Of a stretch of DNA of 64,000 nt, positions 36,335-45,097 are shown in pieces (positions within the stretch are counted from its first letter, which is position 1; every line of letters starts with the position of its first letter). The notes beneath the pieces are model-generated. The model made no database searches. It was not told where the DNA came from and saw only the letters and a list, made by a program, of their open reading frames with translations. This DNA comes from Sphingobacterium sp. ML3W (lineage in GTDB: Bacteria > Bacteroidota > Bacteroidia > Sphingobacteriales > Sphingobacteriaceae), in contig NZ_CP107036.1 in assembly GCF_029542085.1 (NCBI RefSeq), positions 620,001-684,000 of the forward strand. Direction: 5' to 3'. Made by a program: the position numbers and the translations under genes.

Positions 36335-37084
36335 ATGATCAAAATTGGTATAAGCGCCTGCTTCTTTTATCCTGACAAGGAACGTACAGTCTTTGGTCCT
36401 AAATCACTGAGCTATATGGAAAATGATATGGCCCGTTGGATAGGGAAAAAAGGCGTACTTCCGGTGCTGCTTCCCGATTTAGAGGGGGAGCTGTTGACGG
36501 ATATTATTGATCAGATGGATGGTATCATCCTCCAAGGGGGCAGCGATATCTCGCCGGAGCAATATGGTGAGGATCCCATAGGAAAATGGAGAGGAGACGC
36601 TTACCGGGATCAGTATGAACTAAAGATATTGGATTATGCGATCAGGAAGGATAAACCCATATTGGGTATCTGCCGGGGATTCCAATTGATGAATGTCTAT
36701 TTTGGGGGGTCACTTTATCAGGATATTCCTTCACAGGTGCCTGGAGCGGGAGTCCATCGGTCAGCGGAATTATATGATACGATTAATCACCCCATAAACT
36801 TTGTGCCTGGAACCTTACTTGGGGATTTGTATGGGCATATCTCTAATCCTAAGGTAAACACCGTACATCATCAGGCGGTCAAACAGCTTGGACAAGATTT
36901 GGAAGTATACGCTCATTCGGATGATGGTTTTATCGAGGCATTTGGATATACCAAAGCAGCTCCAGGTAAAGTGATGGGTGTACAATGGCATCCGGAGTTT
37001 TCTGCTACGCAAGCCGGAGAACTGTTGGATGAAGAATTGATTTTTAATGTTTTTCTAGAACATGCAAAACAACATAGAAATTAG
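36335..37084 (+). CDS. Class I amidotransferase-like gamma-glutamyl hydrolase (peptidase C26, PuuD-like)
   Basis: 249 residues from ATG 36335; an ATG at 36308 would overlap the upstream gene. The nucleophile elbow is GICRGFQLMN. The oxyanion segment DGIILQGGSDISPEQYG and the catalytic His-Glu in VQWHPEF are present. VHHQAVK is a further family motif. PuuD-type enzymes cut the gamma-glutamyl amide at the end of the pathway and release glutamate plus the free amino acid. Its 3' end overlaps the next gene by 23 bp. Confidence 0.92.
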   Translation: MIKIGISACFFYPDKERTVFGPKSLSYMENDMARWIGKKGVLPVLLPDLEGELLTDIIDQMDGIILQGGSDISPEQYGEDPIGKWRGDAYRDQYELKILDYAIRKDKPILGICRGFQLMNVYFGGSLYQDIPSQVPGAGVHRSAELYDTINHPINFVPGTLLGDLYGHISNPKVNTVHHQAVKQLGQDLEVYAHSDDGFIEAFGYTKAAPGKVMGVQWHPEFSATQAGELLDEELIFNVFLEHAKQHRN

Positions 37085-38438
37085 AAACCCCGCTACAGGG
37101 GAGGTAGATGCTGTGATCCCTGTCATCACAGCATCCGAATTAGATACAGCGGTCGCTCTTTTAAAAAAAGGACAACTTTCTTGGGCAAAAGTGCCATTAC
37201 AACAACGTTTAGACTGCATAATTGCGTTTGGGCAGTTAATTCTGGCTAATAAACAAGAACTTGCCGAAATACTGACGAAGGAAACGGGAAAACCTATTAC
37301 CCAGTCGCTAAACGAAATTGTAGGGGCACAAAACCGTATCGAACATCTTCGGACAAATGCGGGTAAATGGCTTTCTGAGGAACTCATTACAACAACTGGG
37401 GCAACCCACGAAAAGATTGTGTATGAACCACTGGGGCTGATCGCCAATATTTCCGCATGGAATTTCCCTTATAATGTTGGTTTTAATGTATTTCTGTATG
37501 CACTTGTAGCTGGCAATGCCGTGCTTTATAAGCCATCGGAGTTTGCTACTGGTACAGGTATACAGTTTGAGAAATATCTGTATCAAGCGGGTATTCCCCA
37601 AGATGTATTCAAATGTGTTGTCGGAAATGCCGAGATTGGTCAGCAATTATTGGAGCTACCTCTGGATGGCTATTTTTTTACAGGGTCATATAAGACTGGT
37701 CTCCATATTGCGACCACAGTAGCGCATAAATTAGTTCCCGTCCAATTGGAACTAGGAGGGAAGGATCCGCTGTATGTTGCCGATGATATCGTGGATATTA
37801 AGAAGGCCGCAATTCTTGCCGCAGAAGGTGCATTTTACAATAATGGACAAAGCTGTTGTGCTGTTGAGCGGATTTATGTCTCGGACAAGATATACGATCA
37901 GTTTGTTGAAGCTTTTGTTGAAGAGGTAGCCTCTTATACCATTGGAGATCCGATGAAGCAAGATGTATTTATCGGGCCACTAACCAGAGCCGCTCAGCTG
38001 ACTGTGCTTGATACCCAAGTAAAAGATGCGCTTGCAAAGGGAGCAACCTTGCGCTTGGGGGGGCATACACTGGAAGATACAGGTTATTACTATGCACCTA
38101 CAGTTTTTGAGTATTGCAATCACGACATGGAATTGATGAAGGAGGAGAGTTTCGGCCCGTTGATCGGCATCCAAAAGGTGGCTTCAGATGATGAGGCGAT
38201 CCATCTAATGCAGGATACCACGTATGGCCTGACTGCAGCGGTATTTTCAGCTGATCAGGATAGGGCCATGGCAATACTGGAAAAAATGAACACGGGAACA
38301 GTGTATTGGAATTGCTGTGATCGGGTAAGTCCCAACGTCCCTTGGTCTGGACGGAAAAACTCAGGGCTGGGATCAACCCTGTCTGCGCAAGGAATCCGCG
38401 CTTTTGTTCAGCCCAAAGCATACCATCTGCGACCATAG
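37062..38438 (+). CDS. Aldehyde dehydrogenase (NAD(P)+)
   Basis: 458 residues. The cofactor site shows PLGLIANISAWNFPYNVG and YKPSEFA, then FTGSYKTG. The general base Glu lies in VPVQLELGGKDPLYV, and the nucleophile Cys is one of the pair in NGQSCCAVERIYV. EESFGPLIGIQKV and the C-terminal GRKNSGLGS complete the family set. It should oxidise the gamma-glutamylated aminoaldehyde to the acid. It starts inside the end of the hydrolase gene and ends the operon before a hairpin terminator. Confidence 0.94.
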   Translation: MQNNIEIRNPATGEVDAVIPVITASELDTAVALLKKGQLSWAKVPLQQRLDCIIAFGQLILANKQELAEILTKETGKPITQSLNEIVGAQNRIEHLRTNAGKWLSEELITTTGATHEKIVYEPLGLIANISAWNFPYNVGFNVFLYALVAGNAVLYKPSEFATGTGIQFEKYLYQAGIPQDVFKCVVGNAEIGQQLLELPLDGYFFTGSYKTGLHIATTVAHKLVPVQLELGGKDPLYVADDIVDIKKAAILAAEGAFYNNGQSCCAVERIYVSDKIYDQFVEAFVEEVASYTIGDPMKQDVFIGPLTRAAQLTVLDTQVKDALAKGATLRLGGHTLEDTGYYYAPTVFEYCNHDMELMKEESFGPLIGIQKVASDDEAIHLMQDTTYGLTAAVFSADQDRAMAILEKMNTGTVYWNCCDRVSPNVPWSGRKNSGLGSTLSAQGIRAFVQPKAYHLRP

Positions 38439-38526
38439 ATTTTTTGTCTAAAGATCGTTTGTAGGGAATTGATTCCCTAATTTCAAGGTTTTAAGCCGTT
38501 TTTTGAAAAAACGTCTGTTTATTTCC

Positions 38527-38575
38527 GTAAGGTTTAATATTGTAGTCCATGACATAGTATTAAACCTTACTTTTT
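38527..38575 (+). terminator. Terminator of the five-gene operon
   Basis: Thirteen-base perfect arms GTAAGGTTTAATA (38527-38539) and its complement (38558-38570), an 18-nt loop, then TTTTT. It also covers the last codons of the opposing metallophosphoesterase gene. Confidence 0.75.
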
Positions 38576-39822
38576 AAATGGAATATCGTGATCTCAGGTA
38601 ATATTCCCACTCGACTGGGGTAATCCAGGTAGCCGAAACCTACATTCACATAAAGTGATTGATGTTTTTCCTGATACAGACCGGCCCATTCACGATAGGC
38701 ATATTTAATTGGGCTCCATTGATAATCTGGATTGCTAAAGCCGAATTGACCACCATGTGTGTGTCCACTAAAGGTGACATCGATCATCGGATATTTTGGT
38801 AATACCTCAGCCCTCCAATGTGACGGGTCATGTGAAAGGAGGAAGTTGATAGGTGAAGAAGGATCAACCTTGGACATGGCCAGATCGAGATCGCCATAAT
38901 TGTGCGGGTTGTTCGCCCCCCAGTTCTCTACACCTACAAGCGTGATTTTTTCATTATTTACGGCAATCTCCTTCGACTCGTTTAACAGGAGCTGCCAGCC
39001 AAGTTTGCGATGGATATCTTTTACATTGCTCAGGTTCTGCTGTTTGGTCAACTTACGCTCATTGTTGAAATGGAACCTATTAAAATGATAGTCCCCATAG
39101 TCGTGATTTCCCAAAATAGAAAAGACACCCAAGGGGGCCGTTAATTTATCAAATATGGAAAGGTGGTCATCCATCTCATCGGCAAAGTCATTCACCAGAT
39201 CTCCTGTGAAGAAAATGATATCTGGCTTTTGTGAAAGCAATAGGCTTATACCCTTTTTTACAGCATTTAAATTATAAAGACTGCCAGCGTGTATGTCAGA
39301 AATCTGAGCGATGGTCTTGCCCTCGAACGATTTTGGAAGATCGGGTAAAATCAAATTGACCTGTTTGATTTGGTAATCATAGAGATTGGATATAAAACCA
39401 CGGGTTAAAGCGACTAAAGGGATACTACTCAACAAAAGACCACTTTTGATAATGAAATCAGATCTTCCAATGGTTTTTTTATTTGCATCTGGTATTGTGT
39501 TATTGTTTGTTAGTCGTCTGCCAATATTTCTAAAAAATATCAAAAATATATCTACGCCGATGGAGAAAAGAAGGATTGTCTTTGCAAGTAGCAATGAAAT
39601 GGGGAAGAACATGAAACAAGCAGCGATAAAATTGTTCCACTCGAAAAATAAATTCAGGAATATGCAGGCATAAGAGAAAATACTCAATAACCACCAGATT
39701 ACATTTGCGGTTAATGGTTGTGATTTCCATACTGCCAGTCTGCGTAACCTTAAATATATTAACATATCAAAAAGAAGAAATATAAAGATGATTTTTAAGA
39801 AAGTGTATAGCTGTGGGATCAT
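38560..39822 (-). CDS. Membrane-anchored metallophosphoesterase
   Basis: 420 residues from ATG 39822; a TTG at 39864 is less likely. Four N-terminal membrane segments precede a calcineurin-like domain. Metal sites are GKTIAQISDIHAGS, FFTGDLVNDF, ILGNHDYGDY, LLSHDPSHW and SGHTHGGQFGF. This layout matches the YkuE/YaeI group, whose members include UDP-2,3-diacylglucosamine and phospholipid phosphoesterases. Substrate unknown; the active site should face the periplasm or the membrane surface. Confidence 0.9.
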   Translation of the reverse strand: MIPQLYTFLKIIFIFLLFDMLIYLRLRRLAVWKSQPLTANVIWWLLSIFSYACIFLNLFFEWNNFIAACFMFFPISLLLAKTILLFSIGVDIFLIFFRNIGRRLTNNNTIPDANKKTIGRSDFIIKSGLLLSSIPLVALTRGFISNLYDYQIKQVNLILPDLPKSFEGKTIAQISDIHAGSLYNLNAVKKGISLLLSQKPDIIFFTGDLVNDFADEMDDHLSIFDKLTAPLGVFSILGNHDYGDYHFNRFHFNNERKLTKQQNLSNVKDIHRKLGWQLLLNESKEIAVNNEKITLVGVENWGANNPHNYGDLDLAMSKVDPSSPINFLLSHDPSHWRAEVLPKYPMIDVTFSGHTHGGQFGFSNPDYQWSPIKYAYREWAGLYQEKHQSLYVNVGFGYLDYPSRVGILPEITIFHLKSKV

Positions 39823-39848
39823 ATAAAAGTTTGTTTGTCTGAACCAAA

Positions 39849-39866
39849 TCTTGCCATAGGGCAAGC
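39849..39866. promoter_or_regulatory. Conserved palindrome, copy 1
   Basis: CTTGCCATAGGGCAAG (39850-39865) is symmetrical but for one base pair. It ends four bases before TTGACT, as in copy 2 at 41011-41028. See the promoter at 39870. Confidence 0.65.
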
Positions 39867-39869
39867 GTC

Positions 39870-39902
39870 TTGACTAAATAATTTATTTATCTTGTATTCT
39901 TG
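39870..39902 (+). promoter_or_regulatory. Promoter of the VOC gene
   Basis: TTG (39870-39872), a 22-bp spacer and TATTCTTG (39895-39902; one mismatch to TAnnTTTG). The palindrome lies directly upstream, which suits an activator. Confidence 0.5.
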
Positions 39903-39917
39903 TTAAAAATAGTAAAT

Positions 39918-40286
39918 ATGAACACAAAATTTGAAGCTGGGATTAATATTGCCATAAAAATTCCCAAAAATAAATATGAAAAGACGGTAGCTTTTTACAA
40001 AGATATTCTGAAATTGGATGTCGAGGAGAAGCCGATCGATAACCCAACGGTCTCCAGGACACATGAGGTGAAGTTTGGGCACAATATTATTTGGCTGGAT
40101 TGTGTGGATAACTACACCCATTCCGAAACTTGGTTGCAGCTTACTGTTCCGAATGTTGCTGAAGCGACCGATTATCTATTGTCAAGTGGGGTGGAAACCT
40201 GTGACGAAATTGAGGAACTTCCGGAAAATATGCATTGGATTACCGACCCTGCAGGTACCGTGTTCAATTTGCAACAAAAGCGATAA
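39918..40286 (+). CDS. VOC-superfamily (glyoxalase-like) protein
   Basis: 122 residues from ATG 39918. The layout is the beta-alpha-beta-beta-beta module of vicinal-oxygen-chelate proteins: INIAIKIPKNKYEKTVAFYK with DILKLDVEEKP, then TWLQLTVPNVAEATDYLLSS, and the final HWITDPAGTVFNLQQ. No complete metal triad can be fixed from the sequence. The substrate is unknown; it could bind a small molecule or antibiotic. Its promoter carries the conserved palindrome. Confidence 0.85.
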   Translation: MNTKFEAGINIAIKIPKNKYEKTVAFYKDILKLDVEEKPIDNPTVSRTHEVKFGHNIIWLDCVDNYTHSETWLQLTVPNVAEATDYLLSSGVETCDEIEELPENMHWITDPAGTVFNLQQKR

Positions 40287-40320
40287 AATGCTGATTTCAG
40301 GCTATGTTATTAGCATTAGT

Positions 40321-40962
40321 TTATTCTTGGTGTTCAGCAATAGCGCTGTTTCCCAGCAGGTGAAAGTGTGATAATATAACAATAGGGACTATGATTGTTG
40401 GAAGCAAGACATAAGGAAACTGTAGTACAGCAATATTAGGTTGATCAAATGCCATTGACTGTAAAGGTAATGGCGATGACAATATACCAATGACCACGAC
40501 AATCAGCAGTGAACAGATGCCCAAAATATTCCAGGCTTTGAAAAATACAGATGTTAGTATTTTTGGATTGAAGCTACTAAGGATTAAAAATAGAACAGCA
40601 GTAATGCCGAAAAATAGATCATAGTTCCAACCCAAAAATGTCATTTCTATAGGCAGCATTTTATGCTTAAAAAGGTGAAAAATAATGAATTCAATAGGGA
40701 GTCTGATGATATGGATACCAAGCAGATAATAAGCGTTCAAACTTAAATTTTTTGATAATCTATAGTAACTTATACTCAATAAGAGCGCGCTCACCAAGAC
40801 AAGTACAAAAGTAGGTGGGAAAATCAGAAAAATATTAAGGGATGACACCGCTGAGAGTGCAAATGCCCATATTGCAATAGGAATCACTACCATTTTATTG
40901 GGGGAAGCGAGTCCAAATAAAATGAGGCATGCTAAAGTGGAAACGGAAAAAACAACAGGCAT
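40321..40962 (-). CDS. Hypothetical polytopic membrane protein
   Basis: 213 residues with about seven hydrophobic segments and short loops (VVFSVSTLACLILFGLA, MVVIPIAIWAFALSAV, FVLVLVSALLLSISYY and so on). There are no recognisable transporter motifs. It stands alone between the VOC gene and the second palindrome; its start (40962) is about 50 bp from that site, so the palindrome could affect it too. Confidence 0.65.
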   Translation of the reverse strand: MPVVFSVSTLACLILFGLASPNKMVVIPIAIWAFALSAVSSLNIFLIFPPTFVLVLVSALLLSISYYRLSKNLSLNAYYLLGIHIIRLPIEFIIFHLFKHKMLPIEMTFLGWNYDLFFGITAVLFLILSSFNPKILTSVFFKAWNILGICSLLIVVVIGILSSPLPLQSMAFDQPNIAVLQFPYVLLPTIIVPIVILSHFHLLGNSAIAEHQE

Positions 40963-41010
40963 AGAAATGCAGATTTATGATATAAAACTACAAGAAATTC
41001 CCTTTGAAAT

Positions 41011-41028
41011 ACTTGTCCTAGGGCAAGT
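41011..41028. promoter_or_regulatory. Conserved palindrome, copy 2
   Basis: ACTTGTCCTAGGGCAAGT is an 18-bp palindrome with one mismatch. Compared with copy 1, 21 of 26 bases agree from CTTG to TTGACT, including the distance to the -33 element. Its centre lies about 50 bp upstream of the expected transcription start. Confidence 0.7.
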
Positions 41029-41031
41029 ATT

Positions 41032-41063
41032 TTGACTCTTAGAAAAATTACCCTATAGTTTTG
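41032..41063 (+). promoter_or_regulatory. Bacteroidota-type promoter upstream of the broken beta-lactamase-like gene
   Basis: TTG (41032-41034), a 21-bp spacer and TAGTTTTG (41056-41063): a full match to the consensus. Confidence 0.65.
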
Positions 41064-41155
41064 CTAGCCTATGCCGTTGGTCGAATCCGAAATTTAATTG
41101 ATTTGACGACGAGGGTAAATAATCTTGACTTTGTCTTAATAATAAAACGCGTAAG

Positions 41156-41643
41156 ATGAAAGCAGACAAAACTATTCTATGTATCGTAACACCTATTTCG
41201 CTGACGATCATTGGATGACCTTGCCCTATACAGGCAGCTCACAGGCTATAAGTAGGGTATATCCCTATACTCGGAAACATGCACCTAGTTCCACATTAAC
41301 TTCAAATGTATTAGAGCTATCACATTGGGCAATCGCGAATATGTATGAAGGAAGATATAAAAATAGACAAATTATCACACCATCTACTTTAAAGGTAATG
41401 ACAAACCCTACCATTACTGTTGATCCGGCTCAGGGATTATCAGTGGGACTATGCTGGTTTATTTATCCCTATAGAGGCTATGTAAATTATGTCCATGAGG
41501 GAGGAGATATTGGCTATAGGAGTATGCTCTCGTTGATTCCCGAAAAGAAACTAGGCGTTGTTATACTTAGCAATACAGATCATTTCGATATTCGACAAGT
41601 GTATTTTAAGATAATGGATATGTTATTGGTCAATAAATCATAA
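41156..41643 (+). pseudogene. Serine beta-lactamase-like hydrolase, N-terminal domain deleted
   Basis: The frame from 41179 encodes 154 residues of a class C-like beta-lactamase fold: MYRNTYFADDHW, YPYTRKHAPSSTLTSNVLEL, SHWAIANMYEGRYKNRQIIT and YVHEGGDIGYRSMLSLIPEK, where HEG stands for the KTG/HxG box. The N-terminal half with the SxxK nucleophile and YxN motif is absent. An ATG at 41156 with a signal-like start (MKADKTILCIVTPISL) lies in another frame and stops at 41218. The simplest reading is an internal deletion that fused the old 5' end, out of frame, to the C-terminal half. The product should be inactive. Confidence 0.72.
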
Positions 41644-41665
41644 ATTAATGTTTATAATAAGATAC

Positions 41666-42501
41666 CTAAAAGCTCAACCTTTTTTCTTTCAGCCATTTCG
41701 ATAGTTGGTTGGCGACTTCAATATTATTCAGGTCAGAAAAAGGGACGTGTGTATTTCCATGAATACCGACCTCGGGAAGATGGACGACAGTGGCGTCACC
41801 TCATATTTATTGATTGTTGCCGCCCATATTCTGGCGATTTCTAGTCCCGAACTCCAGTGGTCCATATTCCAGACTTTGGTGAGCTGTTTGGCAATATTAT
41901 CTCCGTAGTAAATCACGATGGGAATTTTGGTGAGTTTTTCGAAATCTGCTAATGGAATTTCAACACCTTTGAGCTCACCAAAAAGTCCTGTGGATTGGAT
42001 TGGTTGTGGCAGTTCGCCTTTCGGAAACATGAAGCTGCTATATGGTTCAAAGGCGACAATGGCTTTAACTCGGCTGTTTTTAATTGCCGTAGACCATCCC
42101 GGGCCGCCACTTTGTGAATGTGTTACCAATATACCAGTACCTATTTTATCAAACAATGTAGAGAGTGCTTCAGCGATGACATTACTGTCAAATGGTCCTG
42201 TATTGGATGTCATCTGTCGATAAAATTGTTCCAACGATGCAGTATCTCGTGGGAACTGTACATTTGGAAAATAGTCTGGGTATCTGGTAATAGACATATG
42301 CATGGTCTGCATGAAATGTTTGTCCCTGAGCAGCTAGGCCATTACTGAGATCGAACTGCCTTCTTCCATTTTCTTTGTTCCGCCAATCGCAAAACTGCCT
42401 TGTTCTTCAATAACCATTGGTTTTTGCTTATTTTGGGTATTGGCTGATGAGAATATTGCGAGGGTTACTACTATTGTTGCCATTTTATTTAATAATGCCA
42501 T
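41666..42501 (-). pseudogene. Secreted alpha/beta hydrolase, broken by two frameshifts and a deletion
   Basis: Three pieces of one hydrolase lie in order on the minus strand. From ATG 42501: a signal-like start, then KPMVIEEQGSFAIGGTKKME, ending at a TAG near 42340. In another frame: LAAQGQTFHADHAYVYYQIP. In the third frame (41728-42312): PDYFPNVQFPRDTASLEQFY, GTGILVTHSQSGGPGW (the nucleophile elbow) and KIPIVIYYGDN. After a further shift near 41800: VVHLPEVGIHGNTHVPFSDL with NNIEVANQLSKWLKEK, ending at 41666. Between YYQIP and PDYFP the family's middle segment (about 90 residues with the oxyanion region) is absent. Confidence 0.75.
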
Positions 42502-43085
42502 TTTTATCTATATTAATTTATTTTCCAGTCTTGTAATCAATCCCGGGGATCGACACAATTAACCCGTTTCTTCCGAGTGAATGCTTCCCCTCAAGATATT
42601 ACCTAAAGTTTAACGTATTCTTTTCTTCAGGATCTTATTGAAATTATATCTTTTTCAAAATTGCGAAATACGCTGGTATATGAAGTTATATGAATTACTG
42701 AAATAAATACCATTATTACTGTTCATAGGAAGGTAATAAAATAAACATAGATAAGTTCTCTAAGCGATAAGCCTCACAACACTTTTGGATGCCTTGCGAT
42801 CTCCTGGATAGTAGATAAGCTGATATAGCTATGCTAATGTTAATAAACCTTTGGGACTGATGGGATATCAGTTATTATTTGTATCTTTAGGAATAAGGTT
42901 TGTTATTCATATAACCCCATTCGACAAACCAAACATGATAAAAGCTTCTCGTTTTATCTTTAAATTTCTCCAATTGTATCATCGTGAAATTTTCTGTTTA
43001 GAACCAACCACACTCAAGTTTAATCCCCACAATTCATGTACCCATGGTTATGGGACACACCCTCACAATGTAAATATTATAAGTC
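42502..43085. other. Gene-free stretch, 584 bp
   Basis: AT-rich, with no domain-bearing frame. An 80-codon frame (42851-43093) has no recognisable features and overlaps the small gene at 43086. Nothing else supportable is seen. Confidence 0.4.
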
Positions 43086-43208
43086 ATGAGTAAAGATCAA
43101 AAAAAGGAAAAAAGTACGAAAGAGAAAACACAGTCGTCATATCAAAAAGAAAAAGACTCGATTTCAAAAGATCTAACAGAGAATGTCTTTCGTAAAAAAA
43201 AGAAATAA
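43086..43208 (+). CDS. Small, highly charged protein
   Basis: 40 residues, about 35% lysine (MSKDQKKEKSTKEKTQ... ending VFRKKKK). There are no hydrophobic segments. Such short Lys/Glu/Gln-rich proteins are common in Bacteroidota and have no known role. Support is only its clean ATG-to-stop frame and the hairpin that follows (43257-43302). Confidence 0.4.
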   Translation: MSKDQKKEKSTKEKTQSSYQKEKDSISKDLTENVFRKKKK

Positions 43209-43256
43209 GCAATTGTAGAAGATAGCTTGACTTAATAATGGTAGATTATTAATTTG

Positions 43257-43302
43257 GAGCGAGTATAAAGAGTGGAGTATTAGACCACGCTTTTGCTCGC
43301 TC
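43257..43302. terminator. Possible terminator hairpin
   Basis: GAGCGAG (43257-43263) pairs with CTCGCTC (43296-43302), followed by TTTTA, with an inner TGG...CCA pairing. The large loop makes it a weak call. Confidence 0.4.
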
Positions 43303-43417
43303 TTTTAGTATAAAATTTAAAATACTCTTAATTGTTAAACAGGCCTTCTTTCATGAGATTGAGCTTGTTTTGTTTTCGCCCATTGAAAGTAAATTGACCA
43401 GACATGTTGACGAATTG

Positions 43418-44473
43418 CTAAAGTCTATAGGTAAATGCATTTATATTCATTCCTGCACCTACAGAGGCAAATAAGATGATGTCATTTTTATTGAATGAAT
43501 GCCCTTCAATTTTTCCCTGCCTAATTAAATCATAGAGTGTTGGAATAGTTGCAACACTGCTGTTCCCAAATTTATGAATAGACATCGGCATAATATCCTT
43601 GGGCGGCTGCATATGATATAATCCATAGAATCGCGAAATAATAGCCTCATCCATTTTCTCATTGGCCTGATGAATTAATATCTTTTTTATGGCATTAATG
43701 TCGAGATTAGCTTTCTCTATACAGACTTGCATGGCTAAAGGAACCTTACTCAGAGCGAATTCATATATCTTTCGTCCCTTCATCTTAATGTAACGGGTGC
43801 CTTCTTCATGTTGGCTGTTAAAGGAACCTCCAAAATAAAGATAGTCGGCCTCATCAAATGCATAAGTTGCACTTTCAAAAGACAGTAATCCTGCCTCTTC
43901 TGTTGTAGCTTCTACGATAACTGCGCCTGCACCATCAGCATAGATCATTGAATCACGATCGTATGGATCTACGACACGGGAAAGTGTCTCGGTACCGATA
44001 ACCATACAGCGTTTAGCCATGCCCGATTTGATAAATGCATTAGCTTGTATCACGCCTTCATTCCAGCCTGGGCATCCGAATAAAAGATCATAGGCGATAC
44101 AATGTGGATTTCGTATACCTAATTTTTTCTTGACTCGTGTTGCCAGACTGGGAACAGTATCGGATTGAACTTTTCCGTAGGGTACATCGCCATAGTTATG
44201 TGCGACAATAATATAATCAAGTGTCTCTTGATCGATGTCAGCGTTAGCGATTGCCCGCTCTGCGGCAATAGACGCTAGATCAGAAGCAACCTGATCATTA
44301 TTTGCATAACGACGTTCCTCAATGCCAGTAATATCTTTAAACTTACCTATAATGGATTCAGGGTATTTGATAGGCTCACCAGCCTCATCCAAAAAAATAC
44401 GATCTTCAAAATTCGCGTTATTGATTTTATTGTCCGGAAGATAGCTACCTGACCCAATAATTTTTATATTCAT
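43418..44473 (-). CDS. 3-oxoacyl-ACP synthase III (FabH)-like ketosynthase
   Basis: 351 residues from ATG 44473. This start is fixed by a rare strong ribosome-binding site, GGAGGG, about six bases upstream. Catalytic triad: Cys134 in YDLLFGCPGWNEG, His in KILIHQANEKM and Asn in HKFGNSSVATIP. The thiolase fold start MNIKIIGSGSYLPDN is typical. It condenses an acyl starter with malonyl-ACP or performs a related acyl transfer. It is isolated from other fatty-acid genes, so a role in a specialised lipid or metabolite is possible. Confidence 0.92.
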   Translation of the reverse strand: MNIKIIGSGSYLPDNKINNANFEDRIFLDEAGEPIKYPESIIGKFKDITGIEERRYANNDQVASDLASIAAERAIANADIDQETLDYIIVAHNYGDVPYGKVQSDTVPSLATRVKKKLGIRNPHCIAYDLLFGCPGWNEGVIQANAFIKSGMAKRCMVIGTETLSRVVDPYDRDSMIYADGAGAVIVEATTEEAGLLSFESATYAFDEADYLYFGGSFNSQHEEGTRYIKMKGRKIYEFALSKVPLAMQVCIEKANLDINAIKKILIHQANEKMDEAIISRFYGLYHMQPPKDIMPMSIHKFGNSSVATIPTLYDLIRQGKIEGHSFNKNDIILFASVGAGMNINAFTYRL

Positions 44474-44836
44474 TAATTTCCCTCCGTTTCTCAATTATTG
44501 AGTTGGTTTCTGTATTGTTCTTTTTAGAAAGCAGCAATTGGTTGCTATGCCCAGTGACTTATAAATTTCAATGTAGACATTTTCCTGACCGAGCCTTCTT
44601 TTGCTTAATTTACCAAAATTATTTAAGATATCCCTATACAATTTAAATAAAAGGGAACTTGCTCATTGTTTTCGGAATGTATGCTGGAAATGCATATCAA
44701 ATTCATAATGATGGACCCCGCACTTTGAGATCTTCGGGCTTCAGATAAACAAAGTAAGCTGCCTGTTCCTGCGATTTCGGGAAGTAACCTCCTATATAAA
44801 TTTACCCAATCGAGGCGGATATTAATCGTGTAATGG
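44474..44836. other. Intergenic stretch with traces of old coding sequence
   Basis: On the minus strand a frame of about 50 codons (roughly 44507-44655) reads LLFKLYRDILNNFGKLSKRR, QENVYIEIYKSLGI. It faintly recalls the C-terminus of TolC-type outer-membrane efflux proteins ('..yi.LYKALGG'). It has no start and the resemblance is weak. Confidence 0.25.
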
Positions 44837-45097
44837 CAGCTATCGATCTGTACAAAATCGTTGGAACAGGCAAAAGAGATCTTGTTCAATGGTGAATTGC
44901 ATGTACATCGGCCAAATAGGGAGGAGCTCCTGCTCATTAAAAGTGGAATATACAGTTATGAGGAACTTTTTTTGCGCTCCCAACGGCTTTTTAAAGAGAT
45001 ACAGGATCTTTCTTTATCCAGCATGCTTCCAGCTGCACCGGATCAGGCTATCCTGACAAAGCTTTTGGTGGAATTACGGGAAGAACTCTATCGCTGA
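44837..45097 (+). pseudogene. C-terminal remnant of a COG3541-type nucleotidyltransferase
   Basis: An open frame with LEQAKEILFNGELHVHRPNR, EELLLIKSGIYSYEEL and LLVELREELY matches the C-terminal helix bundle of the 'predicted nucleotidyltransferase' (RlaP-like) family ('rp.r.yLl.IR.G.ysyeEl...a....l..l......LP..pd.....LL.eir.e.y'). The N-terminal catalytic GSxxYG and DxD motifs are absent; upstream the frame closes after about eight codons. It is a truncated leftover. Confidence 0.6.

Noticed and set aside
42851..43093. 80-codon plus-strand frame
   Set aside because: No family resemblance, and it overlaps the more plausible small gene at 43086.
44507..44655. Possible TolC-type efflux protein tail on the minus strand
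   Set aside because: Only a faint match of about 30 residues, no start, no further pieces; mentioned only as part of the gap.
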